DNA from: CAYWJA01 sp964458485
GTDB lineage: Bacteria; Patescibacteriota; Gracilibacteria; UM-FILTER-43-11
NCBI GenBank assembly: GCA_964458485.1
Contig: CAYWJA010000015.1
Span: 1-36,698 of the forward strand
Reading direction: 5' to 3'
DNA length: 36,698 nucleotides
Made by a program: the position numbers and the translations under genes. The notes below the pieces were generated by a model. The model saw only the letters and a program-made list of their open reading frames with translations, was not told the origin of the DNA and searched no databases. Position 1 is the stretch's first letter. Every line of letters starts with the position of its first letter. This document shows positions 18,132-24,817 of this stretch, piece by piece.

Positions 18132-18584
18132 CTATTTTGTCAATCCATATATCGCAATCCCAAAAGCCACTGATACATTGAGTGACTTTTTTTCTCCTTT
18201 CATCGGAATTTCTATTGCCTCATCACATAATTTTAGTATTTCATTCGATACCCCATCAATTTCATGGCCGACGACCAGGCAGATTGGATATTTGGGTTTA
18301 AATCTTCCATAGTCGATGCTTTTCTCGGTCTGTTCTAACGCCACAATTTGAACTCCTTTTTTCTTTAGTTTTTTAATGCAATCTATTGGGTCGATGTAAT
18401 ATTCCCAAGGCACCACCTCCTCCGCACCAATGGCAGTTTTTGTGATTTCTTCGCGCGGTGGATAGCCTGTTTGCCCACATAAAAAAATCTTTGTAACCCC
18501 AGCACCATCCGAGGTACGAAAAATGGATCCTACGTTGTGTAGGGATCTTATATTATTTAGGAGAACATATGCATTATTTGACAT
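18132..18584 (-). CDS. SpoU/TrmH-family RNA 2'-O-methyltransferase
   Basis: This 150-aa SPOUT enzyme would transfer methyl from SAM to a ribose 2'-OH of tRNA or rRNA. All three family motifs are present: motif 1 NIRSLHNVGSIFRTSDG (catalytic Arg), motif 2 LVVGHEIDGVS and motif 3 IPMKGEKKSLNVSVAFGIAIY, which forms the knot. It lacks the extra RNA-binding domain of RlmB-type proteins and is close to TrmL or minimal TrmH length. The target nucleotide is undetermined. It is the last gene of the minus-strand block that includes proA. Confidence 0.9.
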   Translation of the reverse strand: MSNNAYVLLNNIRSLHNVGSIFRTSDGAGVTKIFLCGQTGYPPREEITKTAIGAEEVVPWEYYIDPIDCIKKLKKKGVQIVALEQTEKSIDYGRFKPKYPICLVVGHEIDGVSNEILKLCDEAIEIPMKGEKKSLNVSVAFGIAIYGLTK

Positions 18585-18601
18585 TATTGCTGTATTTTTT
18601 A

Positions 18602-18733
18602 CTTAATTTCGGATTTAGGATTTCTGATTTCGGATTCAATTTAGCATTTTTCATTTAACATTCAACTAACTAATTAATTGCGAAATGCTAATTACAAAAT
18701 GACAATGCGAAATCTGAGATGCGAAATGCAAAA
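18602..18733. repeat. Inverted array of GATTTCGG / CGAAATGC words
   Basis: The left arm iterates CGGATTTAGGATTTCTGATTTC with a 7-8-nt period. The right arm iterates the complement (GCGAAATGC, GCGAAATCTGAGATGCGAAATGC). They fill the whole spacer between proA and the RNA methyltransferase and could fold as a long imperfect hairpin. Confidence 0.7.
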
Positions 18734-19984
18734 TTAACTTCTAATCTGCCCCTCCCCCCTCACAACCCACTTATAACTACAGAGCTCTTTAAGCGCCATA
18801 GGACCGCGTGCATGGAGTTTTTGGGTACTTATGCCTATTTCCGCGCCCATGCCGAATTGTGCGCCATCTGTAAAGGCTGTAGAAGTATTTACGTAAACAC
18901 AGGCGGCATCAATATTATTTAAAAAGTATTCAACACTTTCTTTATCTTCCGAAATTATCGCTTCGCTATGCTTAGAACTGTATTTTGTAATGTGATCTAT
19001 CGCCTTATTTAAGCTTGCAACAGTTTTTATAGACATTTTTAAAGATAAAAACTCCACTCCAAAATCTTCTTCTTTAGCCAAATGAAGTAGTATGGCATCA
19101 TAACTGTCCTTTAGCTGATCAAATGCGGATTGATCTGCAAATATTTCAATTTTTTTGTCAGCCAGTCCGCCTATCAACTCAGGCAGTTCGGATAATCGAC
19201 TTTTGTGGATTACTAACGTATCCAATGCATTGCAGACGCTAACCCGACGAGTTTTTGCATTAAATATAATCCCCTTCCCTTTTTCGACATCACCTGATTC
19301 ATCGAAATATGTATGTACAATCCCCGCCCCGGTTTCGATGGTAGGGACAGTGGAATTATCACGAACAAAGTTAATCAAATTCTGACTGCCTCGTGGAATA
19401 ATTACATCAATATAATCATTTGCAGTAAGTATGTCGTTTACGGACTCGCGATCGCTTGGTGCGAGGTAAATAATGTTCTCGTTTATATCATGTTTTTTTA
19501 ATACAGATTGAATTAGTTGAACAATTTTTGTGTTCGAACTTTCTGCATCACTTCCGCCTTTAAGCACACATGCATTTCCGGATTTAAAACAGAGGGAAAA
19601 TACATCAAAAGTTACATTTGGCCGTGCTTCGTAAATTATTCCAATTACACCTAAGGGAACTGTAATTTTTGAAAGCTCCAGTCCATTTTCGAGTGTTCTT
19701 TCTTCCAGAATTTTACCGACTGGATAATCTAATTTTGTTACATTTCGTATGTCCGATGCGATGCATTCAAGCCTTTCTTTTGTAAGCTGCAAACGATCAT
19801 ATTTAGGGTCACTTTTATCCATCCTATCCAAATCCTTTTGGTTTTCAGCCAAGATCTCATCCGCTGTATCTAAAAGTGCACCTGCTAAATCCAAAAGGAC
19901 TTGGTTTATCTTATCTGCATCTAAATTAACCAGTGTACGACTGGCGATTTTGGTTTGATTGAGATGACTGTTTATTTCATTCAT
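18734..19984 (-). CDS. proA: Gamma-glutamyl phosphate reductase
   Basis: This is the second step of proline synthesis: NADPH reduction of glutamyl-5-phosphate to the semialdehyde. The 416-aa length is normal for ProA. Recognisable segments are VPLGVIGIIYEARPNVTFDV, KSGNACVLKGGSDAESSN, IPRGSQNLINFV, and the catalytic Cys in RRVSVCNALDTLV. The C-terminal region has NTSTAFTDGAQFGMGAEIGI. proC and proB lie upstream on the same strand with two small genes between, so the full proline route is encoded here. Confidence 0.96.
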   Translation of the reverse strand: MNEINSHLNQTKIASRTLVNLDADKINQVLLDLAGALLDTADEILAENQKDLDRMDKSDPKYDRLQLTKERLECIASDIRNVTKLDYPVGKILEERTLENGLELSKITVPLGVIGIIYEARPNVTFDVFSLCFKSGNACVLKGGSDAESSNTKIVQLIQSVLKKHDINENIIYLAPSDRESVNDILTANDYIDVIIPRGSQNLINFVRDNSTVPTIETGAGIVHTYFDESGDVEKGKGIIFNAKTRRVSVCNALDTLVIHKSRLSELPELIGGLADKKIEIFADQSAFDQLKDSYDAILLHLAKEEDFGVEFLSLKMSIKTVASLNKAIDHITKYSSKHSEAIISEDKESVEYFLNNIDAACVYVNTSTAFTDGAQFGMGAEIGISTQKLHARGPMALKELCSYKWVVRGEGQIRS

Positions 19985-20003
19985 AATTTTATTTTATAAT
20001 GAT

Positions 20004-20240
20004 TTATTGTTTGGGGTATAGTTGCTTTGATAATTCAGTAAGCCTTTCTTCGAATAGCTCTCTGACAATCTTTGCCCCTAACACCCTCTCTAGTCTTCTC
20101 GCAATTGTTAACAAGCTAAAATATGCCTCTTTCTCAGGATATCCTTCACCATAAATAGATAAATATATTTGCGCCTGGAGAATACCTAGTCTAGCTCTAA
20201 AATCCCTACCAGACTCTCTTGTATCTTTCAACTGTTCCAT
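20004..20240 (-). CDS. Small helical protein, unknown
   Basis: I do not recognise this 78-aa protein. It is predicted all-helical and charged, e.g. SGRDFRARLGILQAQIYLSI and then LTIARRLERVLGAKIVRELF, with no Cys, signal peptide or membrane segment. It sits 19 nt upstream of proA on the same strand, so it is likely co-transcribed. The start ATG follows an A/T leader (TAAAATATTATT). Confidence 0.65.
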   Translation of the reverse strand: MEQLKDTRESGRDFRARLGILQAQIYLSIYGEGYPEKEAYFSLLTIARRLERVLGAKIVRELFEERLTELSKQLYPKQ

Positions 20241-20333
20241 AATAATATTTTACTTAAAAATAGCACATGCAGACCTTGTGTGTAAATTTCATAAACTTAG
20301 ATAATTAACAACTGGCAATTATTCCTTTTGTCA

Positions 20334-20376
20334 CTATTACGAATTTCCTATACTTTTGCTATATTTTTCGTAATAG
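20334..20376. repeat. Perfect 10-bp inverted repeat
   Basis: CTATTACGAA (20334-20343) and TTCGTAATAG (20367-20376) are perfect inverted arms with a 23-nt loop. They lie in the 264-bp spacer ahead of the 78-aa gene. It may be a hairpin or a protein-binding site. Confidence 0.55.
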
Positions 20377-20426
20377 CTAATAAACACCACTTCAATGTAG
20401 GTTGGTAATGCAAAAGCATATCGAAT

Positions 20427-20478
20427 GTATATACTTTGTATATATAAAGTATTGATAAAGTACATACTTTGTAATTAC
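20427..20478. repeat. Iterated ATACTTT/AAAGTAT words
   Basis: ATACTTTGTA, TATAAAGTATTG, ATAAAGTACATACTTTG: direct and inverted copies of a 7-mer within 50 nt. This is the same iterated inverted style as other spacers, here just downstream of the methyltransferase gene. Confidence 0.5.
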
Positions 20479-20504
20479 TTTTTATGTATTTTTGTATAAA
20501 TTTT

Positions 20505-21086
20505 TTATTTCTCCATAATAATGCTTATCTGCTTACAGGGGTCTAAACGGCTATATCTGAATTTGTCTGATTTGGTTATTTTTAAACCTGTCTCATTAGC
20601 AATGTTTTTCCAATCTGAAGTTTTAAAAAAATTATAAGGAAGATTTATGTTATAGGGCTTATTCCCTATATAGTCTGCAAGTTTTAGCAATAGAAAGTCC
20701 AATCTATTATTCCAATAATGATCTTTAATTAAAATACATCTTCTGGAAACCCTTTTCGCTTCTTTTAAAATTTCTTCCGGATGCGTACTATGATGCAATA
20801 CATCAATCATTATAACGCAATCAAAAGAATCATCTTTAAAAGGAAGCTTTTTTCCATCATATTTTTTGATTGGGATATGTATTTTTTGTGGTACATGGAC
20901 ATCCACTCCAGTAAATTCGATATGCGGAAAATGTTTTGATAATTCATTTGTGAATCTGCCAGATCCTGCACCAATATCCAATACACTTTTTACATTTTCA
21001 AAATACGGGCGAAATTTATGCAGTAAACTTCTATATTTAATGGAATATCCAATATATTTATTCCATGACCTTATTAGCCAGAGCAT
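20505..21086 (-). CDS. Class I SAM-dependent methyltransferase
   Basis: The 193-aa protein has motif I VKSVLDIGAGSGRFTNEL, acidic motif II FTGVDVHVP, motif IV FDCVIMIDVLHHSTHPEEIL and post-motif RRCILIKDHYW. This is the pattern of the Methyltransf_11 group acting on small molecules or lipids. The substrate is unknown. It starts at ATG 21086, 21 nt after proC ends, so it is likely in the same transcript as proB-proC. Placement inside a proline cluster does not by itself imply a role in proline metabolism. Confidence 0.85.
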   Translation of the reverse strand: MLWLIRSWNKYIGYSIKYRSLLHKFRPYFENVKSVLDIGAGSGRFTNELSKHFPHIEFTGVDVHVPQKIHIPIKKYDGKKLPFKDDSFDCVIMIDVLHHSTHPEEILKEAKRVSRRCILIKDHYWNNRLDFLLLKLADYIGNKPYNINLPYNFFKTSDWKNIANETGLKITKSDKFRYSRLDPCKQISIIMEK

Positions 21087-21107
21087 AGTTATAAATTGTT
21101 AATATAT

Positions 21108-21893
21108 TTACCTATTCAGCTCCTCATCCCTCCTCATCCCTGCGTCAATCGCGTCACTAAATATTTCCCCAAAACCCTGCTCGTTTAAATGATCAATTAC
21201 AGCCTCTGTAACTCCGCCTTTTGAGGTTACTGCATAGCGCCAGTCGCGAGCGGATTTTTTGTCTTTTTTTAATAATTCAACACTGCCGATAAGTGTTTCT
21301 TTGGCTAATTTTTCGGCTTCTTCGTCGGAAAAACCGAGCGATTTGGCTTTGTCGGCAAGTAATTCTGTTAATAGAAAATAATAAGCTGGTCCGCAACCGC
21401 TTATAGTAGTAAGAGCACTAATCATGGATTCATTGCCCAATTGGATTTCTTTGCCAAGTGAATAAAAAATCTTTTTAGCAATTTTAATGTCAGAGTCCTC
21501 CATTCCCAAAAGCTCTATCCAGCCAATAATTCCTTTTTTAATTTTAACCGGAAGGTTTGGCATTGCGCGGATTATACGGCTAGATCCGGTTACATCTTTT
21601 AATTGCTTAAGTGAAATGCCGGCCATAATTGAGATGACTAATTTGTAATCTAATGTAGTTTTTAAATTACTGACAAAATCATTAAATGACTGTGGTTTTA
21701 TGGCTAAAATTACAATATCGCAATCTTTTATAATCTCGTCCGGGTTTGTGGATGAATTTTTTGCGCCTAATTCATCTAATTTAGACTGGTTTGAGTCAGC
21801 GACATACAAATCATCCTCGGAAAATACAGATGTAAGACCTTTGTAAAATGCGCTGCCCATGTTGCCGGCGCCTATTATACTTATTTTTGACAT
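21108..21893 (-). CDS. proC: Pyrroline-5-carboxylate reductase
   Basis: This is the last step of proline synthesis. The 261 aa have the N-terminal dinucleotide site IIGAGNMGSAFYKGL, AIKPQSF, ISIMAGISLKQLK and RAMPNLPVKIKKGI. The C-terminal dimerisation domain is TTISGCGPAYYFLLTELLAD, then VTSKGGVTEAVIDHL. It is slightly shorter than the usual 265-275 aa but complete. Its ATG abuts an octamer-array hairpin that fills the whole gap to proB. Confidence 0.95.
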   Translation of the reverse strand: MSKISIIGAGNMGSAFYKGLTSVFSEDDLYVADSNQSKLDELGAKNSSTNPDEIIKDCDIVILAIKPQSFNDFVSNLKTTLDYKLVISIMAGISLKQLKDVTGSSRIIRAMPNLPVKIKKGIIGWIELLGMEDSDIKIAKKIFYSLGKEIQLGNESMISALTTISGCGPAYYFLLTELLADKAKSLGFSDEEAEKLAKETLIGSVELLKKDKKSARDWRYAVTSKGGVTEAVIDHLNEQGFGEIFSDAIDAGMRRDEELNR

Positions 21894-21977
21894 AGTGCTT
21901 TCGTGCTGTCGTGCTTTCGTGCTTTCGTCCTGGAATTAGAGCACGACAGGACGACAGGACGACAGGACGACAGCACT
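21894..21977. repeat. Octamer inverted array filling the proB-proC spacer
   Basis: The left arm is about five octamers (AGTGCTTT, CGTGCTGT, CGTGCTTT, CGTGCTTT, CGTCCTGG). A short loop AATTAG follows, then the right arm AGCACGAC, AGGACGAC x3 and AGCACT. The arms are complementary with some degeneracy, giving a roughly 37-bp stem. It starts at the base next to the proC ATG and ends at the proB stop codon. Confidence 0.9.
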
Positions 21978-23032
21978 TAAAAAATAAAAAGATAATCATA
22001 ATGAACCAATGGCTTTTTTCCCTTTTTCCCAATAAATTCCTCTGCCTTTTTCGATCCATATTGCGCAACACCAAGGCCGATAGCATCTCCTTTTTGATTC
22101 TTAATTTTAATAATATCATCCTCTTCAAATGATCCGGATATTTTTGTAATACCCACAGGCAATAAGCTAGCTGCCACATCTGGTGAAGTTAATATTTCTA
22201 CTGCTTTGTCATCAATAGAAACCTCACCTTTTTCCTGACCTTCACTATGTGCTATCCACTTTTTAATACCAGATGCCTCTTTTTTTGGGATAAATTTTGT
22301 ACCAACAGATTTGCCGCTTAAAATGTCTGAAATAACTCCTGTCTTTTCCCCATTAATAATATGTGTAGTTATGCCAACTTGTGACATTTTTTCTGCGATT
22401 TTACATTTAGTGATCATGCCGCCACGGCCGAATGATGACTTTGTTGGCACAATGCATTTATAAATATCTTTCTTTTTAAAATCTACTTTTGAAATCACCT
22501 TGCCATTATCCATCACGCCATCCACATTGGTTAAAAGAATTAATGCGTCTGCATTAAGCATTGACGAAAGAAGGCCGGCAAGCTCGTCATTATCTGTAAA
22601 CATTAACTCATCGACTGATACAACGTCATTTTCATTAATTATCGGTATTATCTGATCATGTAACAGTCCTTCCAGACAATTCTTCATGTTCAGATAATGT
22701 TTTCTATCCCGAAAATCCTCTTTTGTGGCCAAAACCTGGGCGCAAAGATAATCATGCTCTGATAGAAGTTTATCGTAAGCATTCATTAGGCGCGTCTGAC
22801 CAACAGATGCAAGCATTTGTCTTTCTATAATACGATTCGTCTTTTTAGAAAGCTTAAGAAGAGGTCTTCCTGCGCCCATTGCACCGGATGACACCAAAAC
22901 GACCTCAATCCCCTCTTTTTTAAGCTGAGCTATTTGTTTTACTATCCTGCTCATCGACCTTTTACAAAGGAGGGAGCTTTTGTTGGTTATGACGTTTGTG
23001 CCTATTTTTATTATTACGCGTTTGTATTTCAT
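21977..23032 (-). CDS. proB: Glutamate 5-kinase with PUA domain
   Basis: This is the first, usually proline-inhibited step of proline synthesis: ATP phosphorylation of glutamate. The 351 aa start VIIKIGTNVITN, then VVLVSSGAMGAG, QMLASVGQTRLM, PIINENDVVSVDE, DNDELAGLLSSMLNADALIL and GRGGMITKCKIAEKM. A C-terminal PUA domain (about 265-351) includes LPVGITKISGSFEEDDIIKI. It heads the minus-strand order proB, proC, methyltransferase, 78-aa ORF, proA. Its stop codon overlaps the end of the octamer array. Confidence 0.95.
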   Translation of the reverse strand: MKYKRVIIKIGTNVITNKSSLLCKRSMSRIVKQIAQLKKEGIEVVLVSSGAMGAGRPLLKLSKKTNRIIERQMLASVGQTRLMNAYDKLLSEHDYLCAQVLATKEDFRDRKHYLNMKNCLEGLLHDQIIPIINENDVVSVDELMFTDNDELAGLLSSMLNADALILLTNVDGVMDNGKVISKVDFKKKDIYKCIVPTKSSFGRGGMITKCKIAEKMSQVGITTHIINGEKTGVISDILSGKSVGTKFIPKKEASGIKKWIAHSEGQEKGEVSIDDKAVEILTSPDVAASLLPVGITKISGSFEEDDIIKIKNQKGDAIGLGVAQYGSKKAEEFIGKKGKKPLVHYDYLFIF

Positions 23033-23035
23033 GAT

Positions 23036-23233
23036 TCATATTGTAACCCAATTGTGACCTGTCTGACTACACTTTGTTTCGTCAGACGTTACCTAATAGT
23101 AACCTACTCGCTTCACTCGCGTGACCAGCTTCGCGTGACCTATTGTGACCAAATTGTTTTTGAATAATTAATTAGACACTATTTGGTAACGCGAACGTAG
23201 TGAGCTGGTCACGCGAAGCTGGTCACCATTAGG
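23036..23233. repeat. Inverted GTGACC/GGTCAC repeats in the proB-comF spacer
   Basis: The 201-bp spacer holds repeated GTGACC words (around 23054, 23121, 23135 and 23145). Inverse GGTCAC words lie around 23207 and 23221, giving inverted arms such as GTGACCAGCTTCGCGTGACC against its complement. An inner hairpin GTCTGAC/GTCAGAC lies at 23061-23087. No coding potential is evident. Confidence 0.7.
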
Positions 23234-23947
23234 TTATTTAAATGCCCTCGCAACCACCAGCCCATAAACTTTTTTAAAACCATTTTCCTTTAATACCCCG
23301 GCACATTCCTCCAAAGTGGATCCTGTGGTGCAAACATCATCGACGATGAAATAAATGGTAGATGGGTTATACTTGTGAACACAAAAATTGTTCATCTCTC
23401 GGCTACCGCTCGAGATGACAAATGCCCCTCCTAAATTCTTCCGCCTTTCATATTTATCTAGTTTAGCTTGCTGATCAGTATGACGAATGCGCTCTAATAA
23501 TTCAATAACCTGCATCTGATCATCTGAGAATCTGGATGCTATTGCCCTTGTAATTACTTCGGCCTGATTAAAGCCACGATAATTTAGTCGTTTTTTATGT
23601 AATGGTACCGGAATTAAAATTATCTGCTTATTTTTAACCATATTCAACTCTCTGATTTTTTCTGCAATCATATTAGCAAAATACTCAGCCAGATCTTGTG
23701 TAAATTTATATTTTAGCTGCTTAATTGCCGCTTTTATTTGGGGATTCTTTGCATAATCTAATGCATAAATAACTCCATCCAATTTATTAAAATCAGGATC
23801 TAACTCTTTCCGCCTGTAAATCGGACTGATTTTATTTTTATCCAGATTACGTAAACATTCCACACACAAAAAATCCCCCTCGCTTTTACAGGAAACGCAA
23901 ACGGGGGGGAATAATGTGTTTAAAAGAAAAGTTTTTAAGCGTCGCAT
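23234..23947 (-). CDS. ComF-family phosphoribosyltransferase-like protein
   Basis: The 237 aa begin with a Cys-rich zinc-binding region (VCVSCKSEGDFLCVECL, two CxxC pairs). The C-terminal PRTase domain has the PRPP loop FIVDDVCTTGSTLEEC, and IPVPLHKKRLNYRGFNQAEVI marks the ComF family. ComF-type proteins support DNA uptake or recombination-linked functions in competent bacteria; many CPR genomes keep a competence apparatus. The start ATG overlaps the end of the 74-aa gene by 13 bp, so the two are translationally linked. Confidence 0.9.
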   Translation of the reverse strand: MRRLKTFLLNTLFPPVCVSCKSEGDFLCVECLRNLDKNKISPIYRRKELDPDFNKLDGVIYALDYAKNPQIKAAIKQLKYKFTQDLAEYFANMIAEKIRELNMVKNKQIILIPVPLHKKRLNYRGFNQAEVITRAIASRFSDDQMQVIELLERIRHTDQQAKLDKYERRKNLGGAFVISSGSREMNNFCVHKYNPSTIYFIVDDVCTTGSTLEECAGVLKENGFKKVYGLVVARAFK

Positions 23948-24159
23948 TTAGTTAGCTCATGTAATTTAGCACGATTGGAACGTGTTATTACTGATCCAGG
24001 CCTTTCTTTGTCTTGCCAGTAAGCCTCATGATCAGCTGTGGCTACTTGTGCCATCTCTATTGCCTGACCAGCTGTTGGCTCTTCTGCAAACAATACCCCT
24101 GCATCTTCAAGATCTGCTAATCCGGTGTATTCTTCTGGTTTTTTTTGTGTACCTTTCAT
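23935..24159 (-). CDS. Small acidic protein, unknown, upstream of the ComF-like gene
   Basis: I do not recognise this 74-aa protein. It is Ala/Glu-rich and soluble (YTGLADLEDAGVLFAEEPTA, then EMAQVATADHEAYWQDKERP), with one Cys near the C-terminus. It overlaps the ComF-like start by 13 bp and has its own good promoter, so it is the first gene of that transcript. It starts at ATG 24159 after CCTCCAAATT, which is not a Shine-Dalgarno. Confidence 0.7.
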   Translation of the reverse strand: MKGTQKKPEEYTGLADLEDAGVLFAEEPTAGQAIEMAQVATADHEAYWQDKERPGSVITRSNRAKLHELTKCDA

Positions 24160-24189
24160 AATTTGGAGGGTTAAATTATATTGGAATTA

Positions 24190-24218
24190 ATTTAAGCATA
24201 TGAATCTATTTTTGTCAA
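24190..24218 (-). promoter_or_regulatory. Promoter for the 74-aa gene and comF
   Basis: On the minus strand: consensus -35 TTGACA (24218-24213), a 17-nt spacer and -10 TTAAAT (24195-24190) preceded by TGC, an extended -10. Confidence 0.7.
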
Positions 24219-24333
24219 CAAAATTGCCTACTATATATTGAGCATTGCTAACTCTTATGCTAAACTCCATCTGCTTATTTACTTGTAATTAACTGAAGAA
24301 ATGTGTTCCCCTATGAGCGTCCCTGTGCTGTTG

Positions 24334-24501
24334 CAATAGGGAAATGCTTAAAAATATAAAAATCTGCTTTGATCATTTATTAAATTGTATTAGCAAAAAG
24401 GTAAATTTCGCAGATTTTCATATTTTTCTCCTTCGTTTCAGGCCACCCCTTCGGCTTCGCCCAGGGGCATCCCTACACTACGGAACGCATTTCTCGCTAC
24501 T
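24334..24501 (-). repeat. Structured dispersed element, copy 5
   Basis: On the minus strand it runs AGTAGCGAGAAATGCGTTCC to GCATTTCCCTATTG. The closing helix GAAATGC/GCATTTC is perfect. The middle hairpin is CCCCTGGGC-gaa-GCCGAAGGGG, closed by TCC/GGA. The distal stem AAAAATATGAAAATCTGC pairs with GCAGATTTTTATATTTTT with a single G.U. Its AGTAGCGAG end stops 4 nt before the secG ATG on the opposite strand. Confidence 0.82.
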
Positions 24502-24505
24502 TACC

Positions 24506-24718
24506 ATGGAGAAATTTTTATTAATCACACAAGTCATAATCTCAATACTATTATCCTTTCTTGTTCTCATACAAGGAAAGGATGAAGGCTTTGCTTCTTC
24601 TGGAGGAGGCGGGAGTTTTAAAATGACAAAACGCGGACCTGAAAAAGTAATATACATTGCAACAATTGTGCTTGGAATTTTATTTTTAGTTAATGCGCTT
24701 TTATTTGTTTTTGTATAA
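24506..24718 (+). CDS. secG: Preprotein translocase subunit SecG
   Basis: The 70-aa inner-membrane protein has two hydrophobic helices (LLITQVIISILLSFLVLIQG and VIYIATIVLGILFLVNALLF) flanking the conserved Gly/Ser-rich loop EGFASSGGGGSFKMTKRGPEK. It stabilises SecYE-driven export. The frame is open to 24344, but that extension translates the dispersed element; ATG 24506 gives the normal SecG length. Confidence 0.9.
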   Translation: MEKFLLITQVIISILLSFLVLIQGKDEGFASSGGGGSFKMTKRGPEKVIYIATIVLGILFLVNALLFVFV

Positions 24719-24725
24719 TTTTTAT

Positions 24726-24810
24726 AGTGCTGTAGTGCTTTAGTGCTATAGTCCTATAGTGCTCTATTATTTAGTACGAAAGGACGAAAGGACGAAAGGA
24801 CGAAAGCACT
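24726..24810. repeat. Octamer inverted array between secG and the binding-protein gene
   Basis: The left arm is AGTGCTGT, AGTGCTTT, AGTGCTAT, AGTCCTAT, AGTGCTCT. The loop is ATTATTTAGT. The right arm is ACGAAAGG x3 then ACGAAAGCACT. It fills nearly the whole gap between the secG stop and the next ATG. Its design and outer words AGTGCT/AGCACT match the array at 21894-21977. Confidence 0.9.
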
Positions 24811-24817
24811 AATTAGT

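Noticed and set aside
24344..24505. N-terminal extension of the SecG frame
   Set aside because: These 54 codons translate the complement of the dispersed element; SecG of normal length starts at ATG 24506.
21894..24810. Octamer arrays as a possible CRISPR array
   Set aside because: The units are 8 nt with no spacers, they are inverted in the second half, and no cas gene is near.
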